Part shown: positions 1-9,077 of the stretch, piece by piece
How the letters are laid out: every line of letters begins with the position of its first letter
Numbering within the stretch: the stretch's first letter is position 1
Assembly: GCA_011037195.1 (NCBI GenBank)
Contig: JAAEAF010000671.1
Location: 93,842-157,841, forward strand
DNA: 64,000 nucleotides
From: Triatoma infestans
Taxonomy: Eukaryota > Arthropoda > Insecta > Hemiptera > Reduviidae
Direction: 5' to 3'
Made by a program: the position numbers and the translations under genes
Notes under the pieces: generated by a model
What the model saw: the letters and a program-made list of their open reading frames with translations, nothing else
Database searches by the model: none
Told to the model about the DNA's origin: nothing

Positions 1-514
1 ATCAAGTTTTATGAAATGAAATTTTCTAATTATTTTGTTATCAGAATATTCAATAGATATAAGAGAAAATAAACAAAATGACAAAAGAATATAATTAAGT
101 GAAATTGTAAACAATTAATATATATTATCTAGCATAAAACTAAAACCACTCATCCTATTTTACTTGGAAATGCTTTTAACATTGTAAATTTAAAACTAGT
201 TGAAATAAAATTAATTGAAGAAATTCATCAGTAATTCATATATCCTTGGCCTCGAACTTAAGAAATGCGTGAAATCGAATGCAAAACAATGTTAAACAGA
301 AAATTAGGCCATTAATTTGCGAAAACATTTTTAATATTCTATTTTTAGAGCTTTTAACTATGTTATGTTACTTCGTATATAATATATATATATACTATAC
401 ATATATTAATATATAATATATATATATAATGCGGCTTCTTTAAACGGTACAAAAGTAATGTTTTCTCTCATTTTCGCTCATGTTCACTATGAAATTAATT
501 AAATAAAAGAAAAA
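1..514. other. AT-rich non-coding flank
   Basis: I see no gene here. The stretch is AT-rich with an imperfect TA microsatellite at about 376-439. It ends at the 5' hairpin of the first family A repeat. Confidence 0.6.
376..439. repeat. (TA)n-rich microsatellite
   Basis: Almost pure alternation of T and A with a few interruptions. It is read directly from the sequence. Confidence 0.8.
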
Positions 515-930
515 TCTGATTGAAACACTCACACAACTTTCTCTTATTCCATTTCTCAAAATGTGTCCGGACAAACTTTAAGTGTTATCAAATTTAATGA
601 AATTCGTCGAAAACTCAAAAAAACTGTTCATAAAAGCGCACTTCCGGTTTATTAATTTTCTTGAAACTTGGAATTTTGCCCATCTATTTATTTCTAATTA
701 ATTTTGTTTGGATGATAGAATTGTATAATCAACTATGATACCACTTTAGAGGAAGCTATAACCCCACCCCCTCCCCTAAAAGTGCTTTTAAATGCATTTC
801 CCAGAGAAATGTTTGAAATAAAGTTATGTAGATCTTTGTATGTTTAGTTTAGCCAGGATTTTCAATGTAAATCGACGGAGCCATATTTGAAAAATCGCGA
901 AAAAGTGAAAAAAAAAATCATTTAGTAAAG

Positions 931-1941
931 ACGTAGTTTCTGGAACCTGTTCCTTTCATCTTGGGAGGTTCCCCAGTGGTCACTTAGAGCACCTAAAATC
1001 AGAGCACCCTTCGAGCCCTGTCTGCCTTAATAGACTTAATAGACCGAAAGGGGCCCCGGCTGAAGCTTGCAGGCACCAGCTTTTCTTCTCCAAAGAGGCA
1101 AAACCTCAGCTATACTAGCCCCTCGCACTGACATAGGACGTGCAGTGCTGTTTCCTCTTCTGAAAACCTACACAGGCTATCTGTTGCCAGGCCCATGCGA
1201 TGCATGTGCTTATTAAGTCTACAATGGCCAGTGAGAACGCCAACTGCCATCCTTATGGCTACCCGGCCTAGTTCGAGTAATTCTGCAGTCAGCCTGGGCG
1301 AGTAGCTGTGAATAAACGTTTTCGCCTGCCTCTGGCCTGGGGTTTTAGCCCACCCTTCCCTTGATCGATCGTGCATCTATGTCCTGATGGATGCACTCCT
1401 GAGGCATCTTGAGATATCACAGAATGGTTCCGGCCCTATAAGTGATCCGATGGAACCCTCCCGGGCAAAACGATCTGCCGCCTCATTACCTCGGTGACCC
1501 GAATGCCCAGGTACCTAAACCAGGAAGACCTTATTATGGCTACTAATATCCCTCATTGCACCTAGGCAATCCCACACCAGCCTTGAGCTGATCTCCCATG
1601 AGTCAATTGCCCGCAGGGCAGCCTGGCTATCCGAAATGACGATTCTGGAGTTATGCACTCCGCGTCTTCTTATTTCGGCGGGCAGGTAAGAATTGTGACC
1701 AGCTCCGCCCGAAAGACCGTAGCTAGTCTTCCCAGGCTCATCTAGATATTACATCTCAGATGAGCCCCGTACACGCCGGCTCCCACTCCTTCCATCTTAG
1801 ACCCGTCCGTGTACCACATAAATTCGCCTGAAATTGGCGGCCCGTTCTTCGATGCCCCTCTGACTAATATCAAGACTTTGAAGGGTTTTTGGAAGTCGTA
1901 TCTAGGAGTCATTATATCCGAAGGCAGACCTAGAATCGGGT
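931..1941 (-). pseudogene. R1-clade retrotransposon fragment: RNase H and C-terminal zinc region
   Basis: On the minus strand this matches the 3' third of the full-length element at 7160-12853. 1972-1742 encodes the RNase H start, with ILGLPSDIMTPRYDFQKPFK and WYTDGSK. 1376-1110 encodes the C-terminal part, with GHCRLNKHMHRMGLATDSLC and the Cys/His cluster. The middle (about 1380-1740) contains the DSQAAL and PGHSG-type RNase H regions in broken frames. Its 3' end stops short of the full element's ATCT tail. The copy is 5' truncated, frameshifted and dead. It lies inside a family A repeat and is joined at 1941/1942 to a short inverted piece of the same element. Confidence 0.85.
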
Positions 1942-2003
1942 TGGGTTCCTGAGAAGAGATGACGAAACCCACACTAACTCAGTAGAGGAGTTGTTGGAAT
2001 TGC
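1942..2003 (+). repeat. Inverted 5' piece of the same R1-like element
   Basis: These ~60 bases read in the opposite direction to 931-1941. They match positions about 10195-10245 of the full-length element: GGGTTCCTGA, GATGACG, ACACTAACTC and GAGGAGT occur in the same order. The two pieces lie ~1.5 kb apart in the intact element. The arrangement is what twin-primed reverse transcription leaves behind: a 5' segment inverted with a deletion at the junction. Confidence 0.7.
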
Positions 2004-2384
2004 AGGCAGTGGCCTTAAATGAATTTTCCCAGAGAAATGTTTTAAATAAAAGTTTAAAAGAGAGAAAATCGTAGGAGCCATTTTTGAGAAAATTGCAAAA
2101 AATTAAAAAAAAAATTATAATAGTAAAGTGGTACTTCCGGTTGTGGAATTTTGTCAGATAACCTACTGTCGGATCCCATGGTGATATCTAAACGGAATAT
2201 CAAGTTTGAACTTTCTGCGATTTTTTTTCGTTTTTGAACTATGCTGTTCACGTACAGACAGACTATTGCTAAAAACCAGTCAGGGCCCTCAAAACGGATA
2301 TTTCCGGTGAAAAGTCGATATCGAAAATTTGACACGATTACAATACTTCCTCTTTCTTACTAGGAGTAAGAGAAAGTAAAAAAA

Positions 2385-3415
2385 TCTAGTCACACGACTT
2401 TCTCTTACTGCTGTCGAATACAATTATGTATAAAATGACAAATTCTCTTTCCTCTTCAAATTTGGCCCATTTGTCCTTAACATAAATATAGAGGTAGGGG
2501 GAGGCGACAAGTACCTGCCCAGGTAGACAGTACAATAACTACATTATAGTCCACTTTGTGAGCGCCAATAATAACAGGTTTAACCAACCCCTCAAAATAC
2601 ATTTAATATTTAATGCCACGAATTCCAGCAGAACTACTCAAATTCAATTTTTTTCGTAAAAATTTGTCCAAATAAATGTGATTGGTTAGCATATCAAGCT
2701 TAAAGGTAATCGTTACAGTTTTCTTAAAGTCGTACTTCCTATGCTTTGTCAAATTTGGAATTCTAGTAATGCTGCTGAAGCATATTAATATTATGGTATA
2801 AAATATATCATAGGTGGTAGAACCATCATTCTGTGTTTTTTTCGTGGAAATTTTAACGCTACTGTTCCCCCGAACCCCCCCCAAATTAAAGTTTGCTATG
2901 AAAAATGTTCGAAATAAAATTGATAAGATATTTATATGTGTAGATAGTATACGAAGTTTAAAGAAAATTGTTAGCACCGTGCAAGAAAATTGGGAAAAAC
3001 TGAAAGACCCCAAAAAAATAAACCCTCAGTAAGGTCCTGTTTGTAATGGAGTTGTTGAGGAGAGATATTAGGTTTGATTAAATGAACGAGATATGAAGAC
3101 ACTAATATAATGAATGGTGTGAGTAAAGATATGACACGATGCGATGTACCGTTGTATGGTTGTATCTGATAGATATCCTCTAGATAGATTCCCACTGGCT
3201 TATATACACAGGTTATCCTACTCTAGCCTGCCTAAGTCAGAGAGTAGTCTCTGTTAACCAGAGAGGGCCTCTCTTCTCTCTGTTGGGTTTGCATTATCTT
3301 TGCGGTACCATTACATGCTCATGGATTCTGCCCGAAAACTTCGTGTCAGATATAGTAGAATCTAAACGTAATATCAAGTTTGAATCAGAGACATTTTACG
3401 TGATAGCCAGCTTCG
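2385..3415 (+). repeat. Family B repeat copy, interrupted
   Basis: It starts directly after the tail of the family A copy with ATCTAGTCACACGACTTTCT. It shares with the B copy at 20995-21990 the landmarks TTAACATAAATAT (about 2478), the proline-codon-like CCCCCGAACCCCCC stretch (about 2863), GAAAAATGTTCGAAATAAAA (about 2898) and, after an interruption at about 3015-3318, TCTAAACGTAATATCAAGTT (about 3360). The interrupting piece carries repeat C. Three short open frames of 72-136 codons overlap here on both strands; they are not conserved and I do not call them genes. Confidence 0.6.
3167..3317. repeat. Repeat C, copy 1
   Basis: About 150 bp, repeated nearly identically at 3563-3712. It contains an imperfect palindrome around AGTAGTCTCTGTTAACCAGA. 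On the minus strand it contains a TATA-box-like TGTATATAAGCC. It may be the U3 part of an LTR-like element, but no coding region is attached. Confidence 0.7.
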
Positions 3416-3562
3416 TTTTGGTGGACATTCGGCAATCATCAGGATGTTTTTGTCAAACAGTTCAATAACATTGACTTGTTATTCTTATTATTGTTATAGT
3501 CCAGTTTGTGAGCGCCAATAATAACAGGTTTAACCAACCCCTCATAATATATAGATAATATA

Positions 3563-3712
3563 TAGATATCCTCTAGATAGTTCCCACTGGCTTATATACA
3601 CAGGTTCTCCCACTCCAGCCTGCCTAAGTCAGAGAGTAGTCTCTGTTAACCAGAGAGGGCCTCTCTTCTCTCTGCTGGGGTTGCATTATCTTTGCGGTAC
3701 CATTACATGCGC
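3563..3712. repeat. Repeat C, copy 2
   Basis: Second copy of the 150-bp repeat, about 250 bp downstream of the first and in the same orientation. It follows a 58-bp segment at 3494-3551 that is itself a near copy of 2543-2600. The whole block therefore looks like a segmental duplication with unequal insertions. Confidence 0.7.
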
Positions 3713-3924
3713 TTAATACGCTGTATTTTTATGACCTAACTAGGTTAAGAGGGGTGTTGCTAAACACGTGTTTCGGTCCTTTAAAGACGTTGTTCCCTTT
3801 TAAAATGGAAACATCCAATGAGTGGGGATGTATAACTTAAACTATGTTTTTTGAAGGAGATTTTGCTTTGATAATTATTTATCCATACCATCTTATTATT
3901 CCAGCGGTCTTATTATTATCTTGT
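3713..3924. other. Short non-coding spacer
   Basis: It contains ACACGTGTTTCGGTCC (about 3764), whose reverse complement has the GAAAC core seen in the hammerhead-like motifs at 22.9, 47.5 and 56.6 kb. The CTGANGA half is not recognisable, so I do not call a ribozyme. Confidence 0.4.
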
Positions 3925-4673
3925 ACTCTTAATGATCCTGATAAATGGAGTGATCAACTTTCGAACTTACTTAATAAAATTAGATCCGTTCGCCTCGTAA
4001 AGTCATTTTGTCGTGCAGGGAACTCTGCTCGTTTTTTTTTTTTGCATAAAACTTTAATCACTGGTCATTTGTAGCATCGTCCCTATTTAATAACCTCAGT
4101 CTCTCAGAGATATGCTGGTTGTTGAAACTAAGAGCAGAACTGTATAACTAAATTATACCCCTTGGTTGGAGAAAGATTCCGAACAAGAAATGTGTCCTCT
4201 CTGTAACTGCCAAGTACAGGAGGATTTGTTTCATTTCTTGGCAGAATGTCCCGCATTATTGGATGTGCGGCTCCTCCATCTCGGCAAATGTTCACTTTCC
4301 GGAAGAGAAATTTTTGTTTACCTAACCGGACAACGGCCTTGTTTAATTGCTTATGCTCGCCACGCTTGGAGAGTTAGGCACGTCAGGATCTCAGAATCTT
4401 TAGGTTAGTTTTTCAGTTTTTTATTGTAATTTATAAAACTACGTTTGATTTATTTAACCATTAGTTGTGTTAATACTTTTATTTACTTTCCTATTTTATT
4501 CCAGTTCAGTTTTAGTTATAGTATAATTCTTGCTTTGTTGTCCATCATATTTCTTTTGTTTATTATTTTTCATTATACTGTTATGGCTGTAAACTCTGGC
4601 AGACGGCTCTTTGCCATGCTTCTGTACTCAAATATTCTATCATTTATTGTATTATTTTTAAAAATAAAGTTCT

Positions 4674-4709
<36 letters not shown>
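3925..4709 (+). pseudogene. Non-LTR retrotransposon 3' end (C-terminal Cys/His region)
   Basis: Broken frames read NDPDKWSDQLSNLLNKIR, then a LLKLRAELY segment, then the 4166-4408 frame with CPLCNCQVQEDLFHFLAECP. That is the C-x2-C...H...C cluster found after the RT domain of many insect non-LTR elements. About 270 bp of AT-rich 3' UTR follows, then an (AAT)n run at 4677-4710 that would be the retrotransposon tail. The 5' part, including the RT itself, is absent. The clade cannot be assigned. Frameshifts and stops occur throughout. Confidence 0.6.
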
Positions 4710-4710
<1 letters not shown>

Positions 4711-4711
<1 letters not shown>

Positions 4712-5904
4712 CATTTTATTATTTCTATTTATTAATTTAAAACAGAGCGAAATAACACGAAAGTGACAGCCGTGAGTCACTGTGGAATAGTTACTGATGA
4801 GAAATGATAGAATCTGAGCTGAATGATCGTAAGATAGTATAGATACATAATTATGTAGAGCAATTAATCTATATAAAGCAAGTTAATTTGATAATCATGC
4901 ATTCCATTCCACATTTCACCTTTCATAATTCACACACACACATGTATACTTAAATATGGGTTCTTTTTTACAGGTCTAAATATAACGAGTCTAAACGAGC
5001 TAGAATACAGACTTTTATAGAGATATATTACTGAAAAAAATTATACAAGTATGTTATTATCTAACCTTAATGTAACGTACACTCCACATTAACATTTTAT
5101 TTTATTGACTTGCATGCATTATTTACATATGTACAAACTTAAAAGCTTTTATGATTCGTATGTACAGACTTACAAACTAGAATAAATTTAAAACTAAAAC
5201 TAAAATCTAAAATCTATTTGGTCCAGGTGAGTTGTGAATTGTTTATTGCGTTTTTTATTGTTATTGTGGTAAGATTGTTTTGAACAGTGGTTCACTGGCA
5301 AATTTTATCTATTCGTTTATTAAGTTTTGTGTCTTGTGTTTTATATATTTCAAGTTGTTCTACGAGTATTATGTCAAGTCGTCGGTCCTTTGTTGCCTGG
5401 ATGTATTAGTTTTTCATCGTGATGGTCAAACCACAAACCCGACGACATCACCACCACGATGAAATCACATTTCACAACACCCTTTCGAAACAAAAAATTT
5501 TTCCATGTATTCAAGACAACTCAAAACTTATATGTCCAGTGAAATACTCAATTTTAAAAAAGTTTCACCTGAATACACCTTTTTCATAGGATTAAGAGAA
5601 AATAATAAAACGAAAATATTCTCGCGATATATTTAGTATATTTCTCGCGATATGTGCTAACTGTATAATAATTTGTAACGCAAGCAAAATAAATAACTAC
5701 TTTGTTGCTTATTTTTGTTGGATTTTTTTTTTTTTTTTTTTTTGGAAGAATCAGAATCTTAAAGAAAAAGACCTTTTTAGTTTTACTCTAAACATTTCCG
5801 GGACGTTCAAACAAGATCAAATACAAATATAAATATCTTTGAACAAAATGAAGTTAATATTCTACATCAGTAGTTGAGATAAGTAAATTGTTTTTAATAT
5901 AAAA

Positions 5905-5939
<35 letters not shown>

Positions 5940-6570
5940 AATAAAAAGAAAAGAAAAAAAAAGAAGAAAAGAAAAGAAAAAAAAAGAAGAAAATTAATAA
6001 TATTTAAAGATCATAAAGATCTTTATCTTACCTTGGTCAGATGAGTGGAATAACTGCGCCGGAACGTTACCACAAATATCTGTGTATTTGTCCAGTGCAA
6101 AAGGGTGAAGGAGATGCGATTAAGTGTGTTAGACAGTATGTTTTACCCTTGTCCTATTTATCTAATTAAATATTTCCTGAAGCCTTCGAAATTACAAAGT
6201 AAAGTATACAGGAGTGTCATACTACCAGCGAAAATCATGAAGAGTGGGTTGTATACTGAATATACAAGGACGGACATGTTTTCCCACTTTTCCCTGTCTT
6301 AAAAAAAAAAAAAAAAACAACAAACAAACATAAAATAGGTCAATATTATTTACATTAGGAGACAATAAGTTGTCAACCTCAGGACAGGCGATTCAAAAAA
6401 AAAAAAAAAATCAGATAACAATGACGTTTTATTAGATTTTTCAATATCTGTTATCTATTTTAACATCCCAGTGAAGAAGTTTATCTAGGTTAATATAATA
6501 TTTGCGATTTCCATCATTTCTGTTTCGAAACTATTCCTGTTTCAAAACTATCTATTTATAACAAATGATT
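4711..6570. other. AT-rich non-coding region
   Basis: No gene is recognisable. Open frames at 5280-5462 and 6105-6302 have low-complexity hydrophobic translations and no motif. The region contains poly-T at about 5728-5742 and the AAAT/AAAAG repeats listed separately. Confidence 0.6.
5900..5995. repeat. (AAAT)n followed by A/G-rich low complexity
   Basis: About ten TAAA units, then an AAAAGAAAAGAAGA tract. Direct read. Confidence 0.85.
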
Positions 6571-6945
6571 ATTACTTCCTCTTACTATATGTAAGAGGAA
6601 GTATTGCGATCAAATTAAATTTTCAATATCGAGTTAAGAAAGAAATCAAAATCTCCCGAAGCCCCAAAAAGTGGTTTTTTAGACATTGGTAAATGTGTGT
6701 GTGCTCAGTATAACAAAATTTAAAAAAAAAAAAAAATCGCAGAAAGTTTAAAATGTCATAATTAATTTATTGCTGTCCGCGGACACGTCAGTAAGGTTTT
6801 GAATCATAAATCGTTCAATCGAAAATTTTGAAAATGACGATCCAATGATTTTCTTTAAACTTACATCATGGAGATCTATGAATTTATTTTGAAATAAATT
6901 ATTTGGAAAACTTTTTTTCAGTGAAAATACATTTAAATGAGGGGT
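6571..6945 (-). repeat. Family A repeat, diverged 3' half
   Basis: It begins with the tail hairpin ACTTCCTCTTAC...GTAAGAGGAAGT (6573-6602) and proceeds through GATATTGAA-like, TGTGTGTG and GATTTTCTTTAAACTT blocks in minus orientation. The head end is missing. It is older than most other copies judging by divergence. Confidence 0.6.
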
Positions 6946-6964
6946 TTCAGATGAAATGTTTTAG

Positions 6965-7147
6965 TGTGTTGTTGTTGTTGTTGTTGTATGTTTGTAGTAG
7001 CACGAGCGGTTTAGTAAAGTGGCTTGTAAGAAAGAATATATGTTTGAGAAGAGTGAAGTATTAGAAAATAATCAAGAAATCACCAGTTTTTGAAATAAAT
7101 ATATTCTCTAAAAATAATAACTACAAGTTATTTGCAAGATATAAACT
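6965..7147 (-). repeat. LTR-like repeat, 3' part (split by the R1 element)
   Basis: The reverse complement shares ACCGCTCGTGCTAC, the TTCTCAAACATAT block and the TTAGAGAATATATTTAT block with the LTR-like copies near 17.0, 36.2, 48.3 and 57.6 kb. A (GTT)n run lies at its outer edge. The R1 element starting at 7160 is inserted in it, and part of the remainder may continue after 12866. Confidence 0.5.
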
Positions 7148-7159
7148 TATTTAATATAT
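7148..7159. repeat. 12-bp target site duplication, left
   Basis: TATTTAATATAT is repeated exactly at 12854-12865. The two copies bracket the R1-clade element and define its ends. Confidence 0.8.
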
Positions 7160-7642
7160 GGTCCTCAAAGGTCTCCTCGATCTTGAATTGAGGGGCTAGC
7201 CAACCCTACGTCCACGCCGTGAGGACCGGGCAACGCGCTCTTTGAGTGCGGCCGCGGGCCACCTCTTTAGTGTACTCCCATCCTGCTTTCCCGTCCAACC
7301 CGATCCCTCACTTCCTCTATCGTGGGATGGGGGGTGGATTAGCCGCCCCCTCAGGTAAGCGGGACCCTGCGAACATCCCAGCCCAACATCTTACACGGGG
7401 AACATACACAATTACGAACACACACACAACAACACGTACACGCACATAGTACAGACCTGTTAGTAGGGCCCAATCCAAGGTGTTACGCGTTCCGTGCCGA
7501 GGGATGGATGGCACAGGGGTACTGTGTCGATAACGAAGCCTCCGGGGCACCGGGCGAAACCCCGGAGTATTTAGCCTTGCCCGGCTAATGCGGGGCTCTG
7601 GTCGGGTGGACGACCCTATCCCTAGCTACTCGTGGGAATCAT
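7160..7642 (+). promoter_or_regulatory. 5' UTR / presumed internal promoter of the R1 element
   Basis: About 480 bp of G+C-rich sequence precedes the first plausible ATG at 7643. In this class of element the promoter is internal to the 5' UTR; I see no specific box. Open frames on both strands here (7246-7449, 7317-7550) have no motif and reflect base composition. Confidence 0.4.
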
Positions 7643-9076
7643 ATGGGTAAGAAAAAGAAAAAATTAAAACTTCAGGCATGGATGCCATCGAGAACTAGGG
7701 CGACAGGCCATGGGGAGGGGAGTAACCCCACAACCAGCACAGCCAAAGCACCAGGTAGTAGGTTTACAGTGACTGCCCAAGGCACAGATGGTGGGGCTCC
7801 CGGTCCCGCAGCCACTATGGCCACGGGAAACTGGCGTCACGCCACGGACTGCCAAAGGCCGGGCCTGCGGGCCTGGGGGCTCCTCTGACCAAAAGGCCAA
7901 GGCAAAGGCCAGGCGAAACTTTAAAGCGGGGTCGCTAGAAGCGATCGAGAACATGACAGATAAGGACGTTCAAGCCGCCAGGCTGTCAGGGCTCTCCAGG
8001 AAGGAGCTCAAAGCTCGCGTTGAGGCGGGCCAGGAGTATCTTCAGGCCAAACGCCAGTTAATAAGGGAAAATTACCTTCAATGGGTAGAACGTACGACAC
8101 AGGCGACTAAGAGGCCAAGGTCGGAGGGGGAATCCCCACAGCAGCAGCGGCCGCCCAAGAGGGTTAAAGCCAAGACTGTGGAGAAATCCTACAGTGAGGC
8201 TTCCTCATCGGCGAAAATTGCCGTGGTGCAGAAGGGCTTCCCCGATTACCAGTTAGGCATGGATGAACTACAGGCCATCCAAAATGCCATTTTGGGGGAA
8301 TATGACAAGATCCCAAGAGGCGGGCCGCAGGTCAGGTTGGCCAAACGTGCCCATAAACCAGGGTTCCTTGTCATTACCTGCGTAGGGGACGGTAGTCTGG
8401 GATGGCTGAGGGAGATTATCCCAAAGCTTAAACCCTGGGAAGGTGCAAGCCTCCAGACACTCGAGGGGAGGGACATCCGGGCCCAGAGACCTGTAAGGTC
8501 TTCATCCCCAACGAGGGGGGCAAGCAGGTTGAGGCTGAAAGTGTGCTCCATCGTTTAGAAGTGAGCAACCAGGGGCTGAAAACCAAAATGTGGAGGGTCT
8601 GGGGATGCTTACCCGTTGAGGGTGAGTGTCTCTGGACATTCTCAATGGACAGGGGGTCACTGGCGGAGCTTAAAAGGCTGAACATGTCCCCCTATTTTGG
8701 TTGGGGGCGAGTGACTTTTCGTCACAAGCTTCCGAAAAGCAAAAGCTCGGAGGAGGCCAAGGCGATGGAAGTGGAAGGAGATCAGCCACAGGCCGAGAGC
8801 TTGGTGAGGGTGGACTTGCCAAAGGGGGGTCAGGGGGGCCTGGAAGGAGAGATGGCGGCGTTGCAGGCTGCCCTGGCCGTACTACCCGTAGGAGAGGGGC
8901 GGATAGAGGAGGGGGCGGACGTCAAGGCGGGGGTCCCGGTGGGTGCGTCTCCTGGCGGAAGCGATGCCGGCTTGCTCCACAGGTCTCAAGGCCAGGAGCG
9001 GTTGCCGGAGGTTGCGGAAGCCGGGGGGCGACCCTTGGGACCCGGGGCCGACGTTCCGCCCCCCTCGGAGACCTAA
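7643..9076 (+). pseudogene. ORF1 (gag-like, DUF4780-like domain)
   Basis: Starts at ATG 7643 with a Lys-rich MGKKKKKLKLQ segment. It changes frame near 7800 into the frame holding the basic, Ala/Lys-rich middle part (KAKAKARRNF and KRPRSEGESPQQQRPPKR, a likely nuclear-localisation-type stretch). It shifts back near 8475. The domain from about 8330 to 8740 has FLVITCVGDGSLGWLR, LKPWEG, KTKMWRVWG and YFGWGRVTF, resembling the DUF4780 domain found in ORF1 of insect R1-like elements. No CCHC knuckle is visible. The C-terminus is Gly/Pro-rich low complexity ending at TAA 9074-9076. The expected role is RNA binding in the RNP. Two frameshifts make it a pseudogene. Confidence 0.75.
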
Positions 9077-9077
9077 C

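Larger units (their letters stand above)
515..2383 (+). repeat. Family A repeat (HINE-like), split copy
   Basis: This is one copy of the dominant repeat of the window. The 5' end carries the TCTG...GAAACACTCACAC head and CTTTCTCTTA (515-550). The 3' end carries TAGGAGTAAGAGAAAGT (about 2361-2377). Internal landmarks are CACTTCCGGTTTA near 640, the GGAGCCATTTTTGAGAAAA block, and TACTTCCGGTTG near 2130. The copy is interrupted at about 931-2003 by a rearranged R1-like retrotransposon fragment, and part of the second internal unit is missing at the insertion site. No reading frame is conserved between copies, so I treat it as non-coding. Confidence 0.8.

Noticed and set aside
2603..3195. Overlapping open frames of 72-136 codons on both strands
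   Set aside because: They lie in a family B repeat, are not conserved in the B copy at 21 kb, and show no motif.
5900..5995. CRISPR-like regular repeat
   Set aside because: It is a simple tetranucleotide microsatellite; no spacers, no cas genes, and the DNA is eukaryotic.
7246..7550. Open frames on both strands in the G+C-rich 5' UTR of the R1 element
   Set aside because: They overlap each other, are Pro/Arg/Thr-rich and follow base composition; the real ORF1 begins at 7643.
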